A stretch of DNA of 64,000 bases from Palsa-1447 sp964414785. GTDB lineage: Bacteria; Verrucomicrobiota; Verrucomicrobiia; Opitutales; Opitutaceae. The DNA is taken from positions 26,103 through 90,102 of the forward strand of contig CAYPXZ010000011.1 of assembly GCA_964414785.1 (NCBI GenBank). Reading direction: 5' to 3'. The position numbers and the translations under genes were made by a program. The notes beneath the pieces are model-generated. The model was not told the DNA's origin and did no database searches. It saw nothing but the letters and a program-made list of their open reading frames with translations. Shown here in pieces: positions 50,496 through 58,153 of this stretch; positions within the stretch are counted from its first letter, which is position 1, and the number at the start of each line of letters is the position of its first letter.

Positions 50496-51692
50496 ATGGC
50501 GATCACCTTATTCCTGAAGAACAAGAAGCCTATCTTGGGGCGCTGCAGCGAGGATTACTCGACCAAGATGCGCCTGCGCTATGCGCCGTTCTACCATGCC
50601 ATGGAGGCCCAGAAGGGCACCACCATCCAGCTGGAGGGCCGCGAGATGATCATGCTCTCGAGCAACGACTACCTGGGGCTGTCCTTTCACCCGAAGGTGG
50701 TCGAGGCCGGCCGCGCGGCGCTGCTCAAGTGGGGCACCAGCACGACCGGCGCCCGCCCGTCGAACGGCTCGCGCACCTACCATCTTGAACTCGAGCAGAA
50801 GATCGCCGCCTTCCTGGGGCGCGAGGCCTGCCACATCCACTCCGCCGGCTACCTCTCGTGCCTTTCAAGCGTGGCCGCGTTCGCCCAGAAGGGCGACGTC
50901 ATCCTTGCCGACAAGAACGTCCATTCCTGCCTCTGGGACGGCATCCGCCTCTCGAACGCCACGGTGGAGCGCTTCTCGCACAACAACCCCGACGACCTGA
51001 GGGAAGTGATCGCGACCGCCAACCCGACCTCCCCCAAGATGCTGGTTGTCGAGGGCGTCTACTCCATGGAGGGCCACATCGCCCGCCTGCCCGAGCTGTG
51101 CGAGATCGCCGAGGAGCACGGCTGCTTCACGGTGCTCGACGACGCCCACGGTTTCGGCGTGCTGGGCCGCCAGGGGCGCGGAACCGTCGACCATTTCGGG
51201 CTCAACGACAGCGTCGACGTGATCTGCGGGAGCCTTTCCAAGTCCCTCGCGAGCACGGGAGGGTTCGTCGCGGCCTCCAAGGACGTGATCGAGTTCCTGC
51301 GCACCCACTCCAAGCAGACGATCTTCAGCGCGGCGATTAGCCCGAGCCAGGTCGCGTGCGCCCAGGCCTCGCTCGAGATCATGCAGACCGAGCCCCAGCA
51401 TCTGGAGAAGCTCTGGTCGAACACGAAGAAGTACCGCGCCCTGTTGAAGGGCCTCGGATTCGACCTGTGGGAGAGCGAGACTCCGGCGGTTCCGATCGTC
51501 CTTGGCTCCAAGGAGCGGGTCTACCCGTTCTGGAAGGCGCTGCTCGAAAAGGGGATTTTCACCGTGATGGCTACCTCGCCCGCCGTTCCCGCCGGCAAGG
51601 ACCTGATCCGCACCGCGGTCTCGGCCATGCACACGGACGAGCAGCTTGAGAAGATCGCGGCCGCGATGGCCTACGCGGCGAAGAAGCTCTGA
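50496..51692 (+). CDS. Alpha-oxoamine synthase (serine palmitoyltransferase / KAPA-synthase-like)
   Basis: A 398-residue PLP enzyme of the alpha-oxoamine synthase family. 'NDYLGLS' and 'GTSTTGARPSNGSRTYH' (about residues 54-94), 'VEGVYSMEGHIA', 'DDAHGFGVLG' and the Schiff-base lysine Lys249 in 'GSLSKSLAS' are all intact. The family condenses an amino acid with an acyl-CoA or acyl-ACP: serine palmitoyltransferase, BioF, Kbl or ALAS. An N-terminal 'RYAPFYHAMEAQKGT' segment resembles bacterial serine palmitoyltransferases rather than BioF. With an ACP-dehydratase, ketosynthase and SDR operon 3 kb away, sphingoid-base-like synthesis is my preferred reading; BioF or Kbl activity remains possible. 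Confidence 0.8.
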   Translation: MAITLFLKNKKPILGRCSEDYSTKMRLRYAPFYHAMEAQKGTTIQLEGREMIMLSSNDYLGLSFHPKVVEAGRAALLKWGTSTTGARPSNGSRTYHLELEQKIAAFLGREACHIHSAGYLSCLSSVAAFAQKGDVILADKNVHSCLWDGIRLSNATVERFSHNNPDDLREVIATANPTSPKMLVVEGVYSMEGHIARLPELCEIAEEHGCFTVLDDAHGFGVLGRQGRGTVDHFGLNDSVDVICGSLSKSLASTGGFVAASKDVIEFLRTHSKQTIFSAAISPSQVACAQASLEIMQTEPQHLEKLWSNTKKYRALLKGLGFDLWESETPAVPIVLGSKERVYPFWKALLEKGIFTVMATSPAVPAGKDLIRTAVSAMHTDEQLEKIAAAMAYAAKKL

Positions 51693-51694
51693 GC

Positions 51695-51707
51695 GGCCCC
51701 CGGGGCC
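51695..51707. terminator. GC hairpin between convergent genes
   Basis: GGCCCC-C-GGGGCC in the 30-bp gap between the convergent stops at 51692 and 51723. It could form a short stem but has no T-run, so a terminator role is only suggested by place. Confidence 0.25.
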
Positions 51708-51722
51708 TTCGCGAAACACCTA

Positions 51723-52742
51723 TTAGGCAAGCGCCCCGCGAATTGCGGACGCGGCTCCGGCCCACGTCGGGAGCGGCCTGCCCGTGGCCGCGGCGACCAG
51801 TTGCGAGTGGAGCGGGTCGTTGGTGAGAACCCGGCGCAGCGCCTGGATCCAGCCCTCCAGCGTATTGCCCTCAACGACGAGGCAGCCCCCCGCCCCGGCG
51901 TTCTCCACCAAGGGGGCGATGTCGCTGCACACGCACGGGACGCCGAGCCAGAGCGACTCAAGGAGCGGAAGCCCGCAGCCCTCCGCAATCGAGGGGAATG
52001 CGGTCGCCCGCGCCGAGCGTATCAGGGCGGCGAGCTCGGCGTCGGCCATGCCCCCGTGGTGCCTAAGCCCCGGCCACCGCGAGGAGAGCGCGGCCACACG
52101 CTCCTGGAGGGGCCGGCCAAAGTGGGGATTCACGCGGCCGACCAGGTGCAGCTCGAAGTCCAGTCCCTCACGGCGAAGGGCCTCGCAGGCGTCGAGGAGG
52201 ACGCCCTGGTTCTTCCTCGGCTCGAGAATGCCCGTGCAGACGAGCCGCAGGGGGCCCTGGGGGGCCTGCGCCCCGCCCTTCGAGCGCGCCTGGCCCGGCC
52301 AATCCGCCCCGAGGGCCAGCAGGTCGACCGGGGGGGGATTGGCAACCCCCTGCCACTTCCAGAAGCCCAGGAGCTCGTCGCGGCTCGCCGACGAGACCGC
52401 CCATACCCGGTCGAATCGGGAAAGCAGCTTCATGTAGGCCGGGTGCCTCTCGACGCTCCTGGGCCACGTGATCGCAGGATGTTTGAGGGGGATCGCGTCG
52501 TGGAATATCGCGGCGAGCCTCGAGGATCGCCGCCCGAGGAAATCCGAAATCCCCGGCCTTTCCCACTCCGAGAAGAGCTCGGGCGTCAGGATCCAGTCGG
52601 CGCCCTGCGCCCTCCCGCCAATCTCCGGCCACTTTGCTCCCGTCGCCGAGCCGCCGAGCTCCTCAAGGAGCCTTCGGCTCACCCGGGCAAGCCCGGAGGT
52701 GTGCCGCCAGGACGACGCGCTCGTCGTGTCGAAGTAGATCAT
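51723..52742 (-). CDS. GT4 glycosyltransferase (paralogue of 49229 gene)
   Basis: A 339-residue GT-B enzyme. 'TSGLARVSRRLLEEL' at the N-terminus, 'IFHDAIPLKHP', 'CTGILEPRKNQ' and 'PSIAEGCGLPLLES' (EX7E motif) parallel the GT4 at 49229-50407. Its ATG overlaps the stop of the upstream minus-strand GT4 gene (ATGA), so the two are co-transcribed and coupled. Donor unknown. Confidence 0.85.
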   Translation of the reverse strand: MIYFDTTSASSWRHTSGLARVSRRLLEELGGSATGAKWPEIGGRAQGADWILTPELFSEWERPGISDFLGRRSSRLAAIFHDAIPLKHPAITWPRSVERHPAYMKLLSRFDRVWAVSSASRDELLGFWKWQGVANPPPVDLLALGADWPGQARSKGGAQAPQGPLRLVCTGILEPRKNQGVLLDACEALRREGLDFELHLVGRVNPHFGRPLQERVAALSSRWPGLRHHGGMADAELAALIRSARATAFPSIAEGCGLPLLESLWLGVPCVCSDIAPLVENAGAGGCLVVEGNTLEGWIQALRRVLTNDPLHSQLVAAATGRPLPTWAGAASAIRGALA

Positions 52743-53950
52743 TTGGCCGCGGCCGCCTCGAGCCGCTTCAGGAGCCTGTCCGTGTTGGCCCTCACGTCAA
52801 AGTTGGCCTCGACCCAGCCCCGGGCCGCCGTGCGGAAGGCCTCGCAATAGTCGTCGTCGGAGGTGATGCGCCGGAGCACGCCGACCCACTCCTCCGGCCT
52901 GTCCACCGAGAGCACGACCCCCGTGACGCCGTCGGTCACGGCCTCGGTCGTGCCGGCGGTCGGAGAGGTGACGACCGGCACCCCGGCCGCCATGGCCTCC
53001 CCGATCGCGTTGGGAAGGCCGTCCTGGTCGCCGCTCGGGGCCACGACCCCCGTGTGCAGGAAGACGTCCGCCCAGTCCAGGTGCTCCCAGACCTCGTGGG
53101 GAGGCACCTCGCCGACGAAGGTGACACGGTCGGCCAACCCCAGGTGGCCGGCGAGCTTCTCGAGCCTAGGCCGCAGGGGCCCGTCGCCGACAATCCTGGC
53201 GTGGAAGCCGAGGCCGGCCTCCTTGAGCGCCGCATAGATCCTCAGCTGGCGGTCGAGGCCCTTCTTCTCGACCAGGCGGGCGACCGAGAGGACATGCAGG
53301 GGAACGCGCGAGGCGTGGAGGGCCTTCAGGCTGGGCAGCCTGTCCAGGCCGCTGCGGATGCAAACGACCCGGTCGCTCTCGAGCCCACGGGCGACGAGGG
53401 CCTCGCGCGCCAACTCGGTCGAGGTGTGCACGAAGACGGCCCACTTGAGCTTGTCGACAAGCCACCAGTCGCCGCCGTCCTCGAACACGTCGTAGGCGTG
53501 GGCCCCGGCCGAGAACCGGTGGCCGTTCATGCGCCACAGGAGCCACGCCGCCGTGGCGGGCGCGCCGCTCCAGGCCGCGTGGACAAGGTCCGGCGGATTG
53601 CGACGGAAGGACCTCCCGTAGACGCAGGCAAACCCGGCGCCGAGCATGTTCTCCCAGAAGTTGAGCCACGAGGGGGCGCGCCGCGTCGCCAGGCCCCGCA
53701 AGAGCTGCTTCATGATGTCCGGCTTTCTCCAGGTCTCGTACGGAATCAGCCAGAGGAGCTCCAGGAGCCTCCACTTGTTGAAGGACTCGACCTCAATCCC
53801 GCGGAACACTCCCCCGCCCCCCCACATCGAATAGATCCTCAGGCGGACCCCCCTGGTCTTCAGCGCCGAGATCTCCCGTTGCAGGAACATCTCGGTTATC
53901 TTTGGGAAAGTCGTGAAGAGGTAGGCGATTGAGGGTCCGTCGGAGTTCAA
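52739..53950 (-). CDS. GT4 glycosyltransferase
   Basis: About 403 residues from TTG 53950. The first strand and loop 'SIAYLFTTFPKITEMFLQREI' is the usual GT4 N-terminus, and the donor domain has 'SVARLVEKKGLD', 'GDGPLRPRL', 'GDQDGLPNAIGEAMAAGVPVV' (EX7E motif). The frame stays open to GTG 54067, but the divergent methyltransferase starts at 54072 and the extra 39 residues look non-conserved and very basic, so I prefer the internal start. First gene of the GT4 pair with 51723. Confidence 0.78.
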   Translation of the reverse strand: MNSDGPSIAYLFTTFPKITEMFLQREISALKTRGVRLRIYSMWGGGGVFRGIEVESFNKWRLLELLWLIPYETWRKPDIMKQLLRGLATRRAPSWLNFWENMLGAGFACVYGRSFRRNPPDLVHAAWSGAPATAAWLLWRMNGHRFSAGAHAYDVFEDGGDWWLVDKLKWAVFVHTSTELAREALVARGLESDRVVCIRSGLDRLPSLKALHASRVPLHVLSVARLVEKKGLDRQLRIYAALKEAGLGFHARIVGDGPLRPRLEKLAGHLGLADRVTFVGEVPPHEVWEHLDWADVFLHTGVVAPSGDQDGLPNAIGEAMAAGVPVVTSPTAGTTEAVTDGVTGVVLSVDRPEEWVGVLRRITSDDDYCEAFRTAARGWVEANFDVRANTDRLLKRLEAAAAK

Positions 53951-54071
53951 TTCCGGCAGACTGTAGACTGGCGCAGGCCATTGCGGAAAGATTCTTCGCT
54001 TGGATTCCTGCGGCCTTTTTTCGCTCGCCCGGGCAACCGCCCTATGATGCTTTCTACACTTCCACACCTAG

Positions 54072-54788
54072 ATGAATTACTACCGCCGGAGCGAACTGAC
54101 GCCTGATGTTGACGGCCTGCTCAAACGCTACGACGAGACGGTCCGCAGGTACGTGGGCGGGGACTACCGCCATCCCGTGAGGATGAGGGATTGGGAGCTG
54201 GCGAGGGTCCTGGAGGCGGTCCGCTCGGTCCCCGTGGGCTCGAGCATCCTGGACACGGGCTCCTTCAACACCTACCTCGGCCTGGCCCTCGCCTCCGCCG
54301 GCTACCGGCTCACGGCCTCCGACCTGCTTTGGAGGCGCATGCTCAAGAGCGCCGAGCGCCGGCTTGGCCTCGCGCCCGCGAAGGCCACGGAGGCTCCGTA
54401 CTTCACCTGGCTCGGCGTCTACCGCAAGGCGGGCGTTCCCGTACGAAATCTCAACCTGACCCAGCTTTCGTGCCCGTCCTCCTCGTTTGACTGCGTCGTC
54501 GCCCTGTCGGTTATCGAGCACGTCCCCAACGTCGAGAGGAGCCTGTCGGAGATGTACCGGGTGCTGGCCCCGGGCGGCCGGATGCTGATCACGACCGACT
54601 GCACGCCGGAGCCGGTACCCTATGCGGGGGGCGTGCGGTATTTCGCGGAGCCCGAGATCGAGGCCCTCTTCCAGCCCTACAACGTGACCTCGGCGCGCAA
54701 CCGGCCGGACTTCGCCCGCGAGAACTGGTGCTACGGCGCCGGACGGCCCATCGTGACCGTCTTCGTCGAGGTCACAAAACCCCGGTGA
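54072..54788 (+). CDS. Class I SAM-dependent methyltransferase
   Basis: A 238-residue methyltransferase. Motif I is 'ILDTGSFNTYLGLALA' (a degenerate form with Ser-Phe in place of Gly-x-Gly), 'FDCVVALSVIEHVPN' is motif IV and 'RVLAPGGRMLI' motif V. The last 17 bp overlap the convergent MGDG-synthase-like gene. The substrate is unknown. The degenerate motif I suggests altered SAM contacts but the rest of the fold is intact. Confidence 0.8.
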   Translation: MNYYRRSELTPDVDGLLKRYDETVRRYVGGDYRHPVRMRDWELARVLEAVRSVPVGSSILDTGSFNTYLGLALASAGYRLTASDLLWRRMLKSAERRLGLAPAKATEAPYFTWLGVYRKAGVPVRNLNLTQLSCPSSSFDCVVALSVIEHVPNVERSLSEMYRVLAPGGRMLITTDCTPEPVPYAGGVRYFAEPEIEALFQPYNVTSARNRPDFARENWCYGAGRPIVTVFVEVTKPR

Positions 54789-55998
54789 ACGGGGCCATCG
54801 AGTGCGGGCGGAAGGGCAGCCGTGTCGGCTTCTCCTCGGCGACACTCGTTGCAAGGCCGACCAGCTCGTCGATCAGGGTCGTCGGGTCCTCCTCGGAGCG
54901 CAGCCTTAGGAAATTGTCGCGCATCCTGCTGTAGGCGTCGGGCTCCGAGAGCCAGGAGCCGATGATGCGGTCAAAGTCGGCGCCGCTCTCTATCTTGTCC
55001 GAGGCGGCGCCGTTCCTTAGGTACTTCCACGTGAGCTCCTCCTGCGGCATGATGCCGCCCGAGGCGTTGAAGATGATCGGGCACTTGAAATGCAGCGCCT
55101 TGGCGGTTGTCGTCGTCCCTCCCCGGGTCACGATCACGTCGCTCACCTGCATGAGCAGGTGCACGACCTCCGAGTAGCCCTCGATGTAGCAGTTGAACTC
55201 CGGGTGGTTCGCGCGCCAGTGGACGAGGTCGTTGTAGGCCTGCTTGTTGCGGCCGCAGATGACGATCGCCTGGCAGCGGTCGGCCCTCTTCACGAGGGCC
55301 GGCAGCAGATCGAAGTGGTTGTTGGCCCCGTTGCCACCGGTGGCGAGGAACACGGTGAAGAGGTCCGGCCTAAGGCCCAGCCTCTCCTCGCGGAAGTGGC
55401 CGCGGTCCTGGGGCGCGACCGTCTCGAAGTGCGCATGCGGGTGCATCAGGTAGCCGCGCACCCGGGCCTTGTCCGGGGCGATCCCCTTCTTGACGGCGTA
55501 GTCCTGGGCCGTCGCGGTCCTCGAGAAATACATGTCCACCGTAGGCTCGATCCAGTTCCTGGAATAGCCCCATCCCCCCGAGAACTCGCCGCAGTAGGTC
55601 GCGCACTTCACCTTGTCGGCGCCCAGTATCTTTCGCGCGAGCTGGAAGTAGCCCCGGTTGAGGCAGTCGTGGACGCTAAGGACAAGGTGCGGCTTGTACT
55701 CCTTGAGCACGTTTATGTAGTACCGCCTGCCGAGGGAGACCGTGTCCTTGTTGAGGATGCTCTGGAGCTCCACGAAGGCGTAGAACGCCTTGTGCACCCA
55801 CGGCGCGCTCGCCTGGATCTTGTTGTAGAAGTTGACCCCGGCCCGGTTGAACACCGAGGACTTCTCGAGCATCTGCTCGATCCGGACGTCGACGTCGTGC
55901 TTGTAGAGCTGGAAGCACCAGTCGGCGAACGCCTCGGCCCTTGCATCGTGGCCGCCGCCGGTGCTCGAGGTCAGGACAAGGATTCGGATCTTTGACAT
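54772..55998 (-). CDS. MGDG-synthase-like glycosyltransferase (GT28)
   Basis: A 408-residue GT-B enzyme. The 'TSSTGGGHDARA' motif near residues 10-21 is the signature of the monogalactosyldiacylglycerol-synthase group, and the donor half has 'FLATGGNGANNH', 'GYSEVVHLLMQVSDVIVTRGG' and 'FNASGGIMPQEE' as in GT28 (MurG-like) proteins. It should transfer a sugar from a UDP donor to a lipid acceptor at the membrane. It is the last gene of the lipid operon and lies 13 bp after the SDR gene, so the acceptor may be the lipid made by the ACP-dehydratase, ketosynthase and SDR enzymes. Confidence 0.85.
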   Translation of the reverse strand: MSKIRILVLTSSTGGGHDARAEAFADWCFQLYKHDVDVRIEQMLEKSSVFNRAGVNFYNKIQASAPWVHKAFYAFVELQSILNKDTVSLGRRYYINVLKEYKPHLVLSVHDCLNRGYFQLARKILGADKVKCATYCGEFSGGWGYSRNWIEPTVDMYFSRTATAQDYAVKKGIAPDKARVRGYLMHPHAHFETVAPQDRGHFREERLGLRPDLFTVFLATGGNGANNHFDLLPALVKRADRCQAIVICGRNKQAYNDLVHWRANHPEFNCYIEGYSEVVHLLMQVSDVIVTRGGTTTTAKALHFKCPIIFNASGGIMPQEELTWKYLRNGAASDKIESGADFDRIIGSWLSEPDAYSRMRDNFLRLRSEEDPTTLIDELVGLATSVAEEKPTRLPFRPHSMAPFTGVL

Positions 55999-56011
55999 CT
56001 ATTTTGGGTTC

Positions 56012-56836
56012 TCAGGCCCTGAAATAGCGGGCCAGGGCCCACCGGACCAGGGAGTCGGGGCCCATGCGGGCCAGGAGCGGAGCCAGGCGGGCCTGGAAGA
56101 ACGAACCCGAGCGGACGACCCCGCTGCGGTTCTTGAGGAGAGCGCGCCTTAGGTCCAGGGCCGCCTTCTCCGGCTCGGGCGCCGCGGCAAGGTTGGCCTC
56201 GAGGCATCCCCACGCCCTGCGGGTGTTCTCGTTGACGTGGTCCTTGGGCATGGAGCGGTTGAAGTCGGTGCGGTAGTCGCCAGGGCGGAAGTCGATCACT
56301 CTTACGCCGGTGCCGCGCGATTCAAACATCAAACTCTCGCTTAGGGCCGACAGGCCCGCCTTCGCCATGTTGTAGCCGCTCATGAAGGGCAGCGGGAACT
56401 CGGCCGCTATCGACGAGACGTGGACCAGGCAGCCGCGGTTGTGGGCCTTCATGGAGCGGTAGGCGCCGTGGCTGATCGAGAGGGTGGCGCCGAGCATGCT
56501 CTCGATCTGGGCCCGCCAGACGTCCGGAGCCACGGCCCCGAACTCGCCGAAGACCCCGTAGCCGGCGTTGTTGACGACCAGGTCGAACGCTCCGCCGGCC
56601 TCCTCGGCGGCGCCCTCATAGGCGCTGACGGCGTCCCGGGGCGAGGAAAGGTCGAGGCGAACGGGATAGAACTGCCCCGGGCGGCGCTCCAAGACCCCCG
56701 CCAGCCTGGCGGGATCCCTCGATGTTCCCCACACCCTGACTCCCTCGGCCAGAAGCATGCGGGCGAACGCGCGGCCGAGCCCGTTGCTCGCGCCGCTCAC
56801 GAACGCGGTGCCGTGCAGTTGGGAGAGGCGGCCCAT
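56012..56836 (-). CDS. Short-chain dehydrogenase/reductase of the lipid operon
   Basis: A 274-residue classical SDR: 'VSGASNGLGRAFA' (NADP-binding TGxxxGxG variant), 'VNNAGYG' , catalytic Ser in 'HVSSIAAEFPLP' and Tyr/Lys in 'GYNMAKAG'. The 'RDPARL' after strand 2 favours NADP. Its length and the hydrophobic 'FRPGDYRTDF' segment are like 3-ketosphinganine reductase and other membrane-associated ketoreductases. In the operon it would reduce the 3-keto group of a ketoacyl-ACP or of a sphingoid base. Start codon overlaps the ketosynthase stop (TGATG). Confidence 0.82.
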   Translation of the reverse strand: MGRLSQLHGTAFVSGASNGLGRAFARMLLAEGVRVWGTSRDPARLAGVLERRPGQFYPVRLDLSSPRDAVSAYEGAAEEAGGAFDLVVNNAGYGVFGEFGAVAPDVWRAQIESMLGATLSISHGAYRSMKAHNRGCLVHVSSIAAEFPLPFMSGYNMAKAGLSALSESLMFESRGTGVRVIDFRPGDYRTDFNRSMPKDHVNENTRRAWGCLEANLAAAPEPEKAALDLRRALLKNRSGVVRSGSFFQARLAPLLARMGPDSLVRWALARYFRA

Positions 56837-58095
56837 CAGGTGCGCCTCATCAGGAGCGCCACGTTGGCCCCCCCGAATCCGCTGCTGTTCTTGAGCACGA
56901 CCTTGGGAGCCTGGTTCACGGTGGACCTAAGGACATTGAGCCCCTCGCACGCCGGGTCGAGATGGGTGATGTGCGCCGAGCCGGGCATGAAGCCCCCCCT
57001 CATGATGAGGGCGCAGAAGCCGACCTCCATCGCCCCGGCAAGCGAGAGCCCGTGGCCCGTCAGCGCCTTGGTGCTGCTGATCGCGGGCCTAACCCCCATC
57101 TCCCCGAACACGGACCTGAGCGCCCTCGCCTCGGAGATGTCGCCGATCAGGGTCGAGGTCGCGTGGGCGTTGACGTAATCGACCTCCGCGGCGGCGATGC
57201 GGCTCGACGCGAGGGCGTTCTCCATCGCGATGCGCGATCCGGTGCCGTCCGGGTGCGAGATGGCCACGTTGTAGCCATCGGACGCCTGGCCCCACCCCGC
57301 GACCTCGCAGTAGGGCTTGACGCCACGGCGCGCCACCTCGTCCTCGCTCTCGAGGACCACCACGACTCCGCCGCCCGTGCCGACAAACCCGTCGCGCGCC
57401 ACGTCGAACGGGCGCGAGGCGAGGTTCGGGTCGGACTGCAGCGAGAGAGTGCGCATCCCAGCGAAGGGCAGGATCGCGTCCCTGTTCCCGTCCTCGCCGG
57501 CGGCCACGAACATCCGCTTCTGGCGCCCGAGCGCGATCTCGTCGAAGGCGAAGGCGAGCGCATGCGCCGAGGAGGCGCAGGCCGAGGAGAACCCGCACGA
57601 GGCGCCCTGGATCTTGAAGGCCGCCACCAGGTTGAAATTCAGGGTGCCCACGATCGACGCCACGATGCCCAGCGGCGAGCAGCGGGCGGGCCCGAGCTTG
57701 AGCATGCGGTCGTGGTGGTAGTACGTGAGCATGGGCGACCCGCCCGAGGCGGCGTAGAGGCCGGTGTTCCTGTTGGACGTGTCGGCGTCCGACAGGCGCG
57801 CATCCGCGATCGCCTGGATCATGGCGCAGTGGGCGTAGAGCCCGTGGGGCGCCATGGAGCGGACCGTCTCGCGCTTGATCGAGTAGCCGGCCGGGAACGT
57901 CCAGTCCTCGGGGTCGACCGAGTCGGTCGAGAACCCCTTTATGGTGCCGATCACCTTGCAGGCGATGTCCGGCTTCTGGAAGGGCGGGTAGAGCTCAAAG
58001 CCGTGGCGCATCTCCCGGAGGTTGCCCGCGACCGTGTCCGCATCATTGCCGATGCTGGTGACGAAACCGAGGCCTGTGATGAAGACTCTGGGCAT
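56836..58095 (-). CDS. Beta-ketoacyl-ACP synthase (FabF/KAS-II-like)
   Basis: A 419-residue thiolase-fold condensing enzyme with the complete Cys-His-His triad: Cys173 in 'SSACASSAHA', His311 in 'VNAHATSTLIGD' and His348 in 'KALTGHGLSLAG'. It is divergent from housekeeping FabF (for example 'NAHATST' for 'NAHGTST'), as are ketosynthases of dedicated lipid, polyene or PUFA-like clusters. It probably extends an acyl chain carried on the ACP of the fused protein encoded upstream (58 bp away). No second ketosynthase-like chain-length factor is in the operon. Confidence 0.88.
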   Translation of the reverse strand: MPRVFITGLGFVTSIGNDADTVAGNLREMRHGFELYPPFQKPDIACKVIGTIKGFSTDSVDPEDWTFPAGYSIKRETVRSMAPHGLYAHCAMIQAIADARLSDADTSNRNTGLYAASGGSPMLTYYHHDRMLKLGPARCSPLGIVASIVGTLNFNLVAAFKIQGASCGFSSACASSAHALAFAFDEIALGRQKRMFVAAGEDGNRDAILPFAGMRTLSLQSDPNLASRPFDVARDGFVGTGGGVVVVLESEDEVARRGVKPYCEVAGWGQASDGYNVAISHPDGTGSRIAMENALASSRIAAAEVDYVNAHATSTLIGDISEARALRSVFGEMGVRPAISSTKALTGHGLSLAGAMEVGFCALIMRGGFMPGSAHITHLDPACEGLNVLRSTVNQAPKVVLKNSSGFGGANVALLMRRT

Positions 58096-58153
58096 GCTCG
58101 TCTATGGGCAGGCTGCCCGGCCCATCGTGACGATCGTCACGATCCGGTCAACC

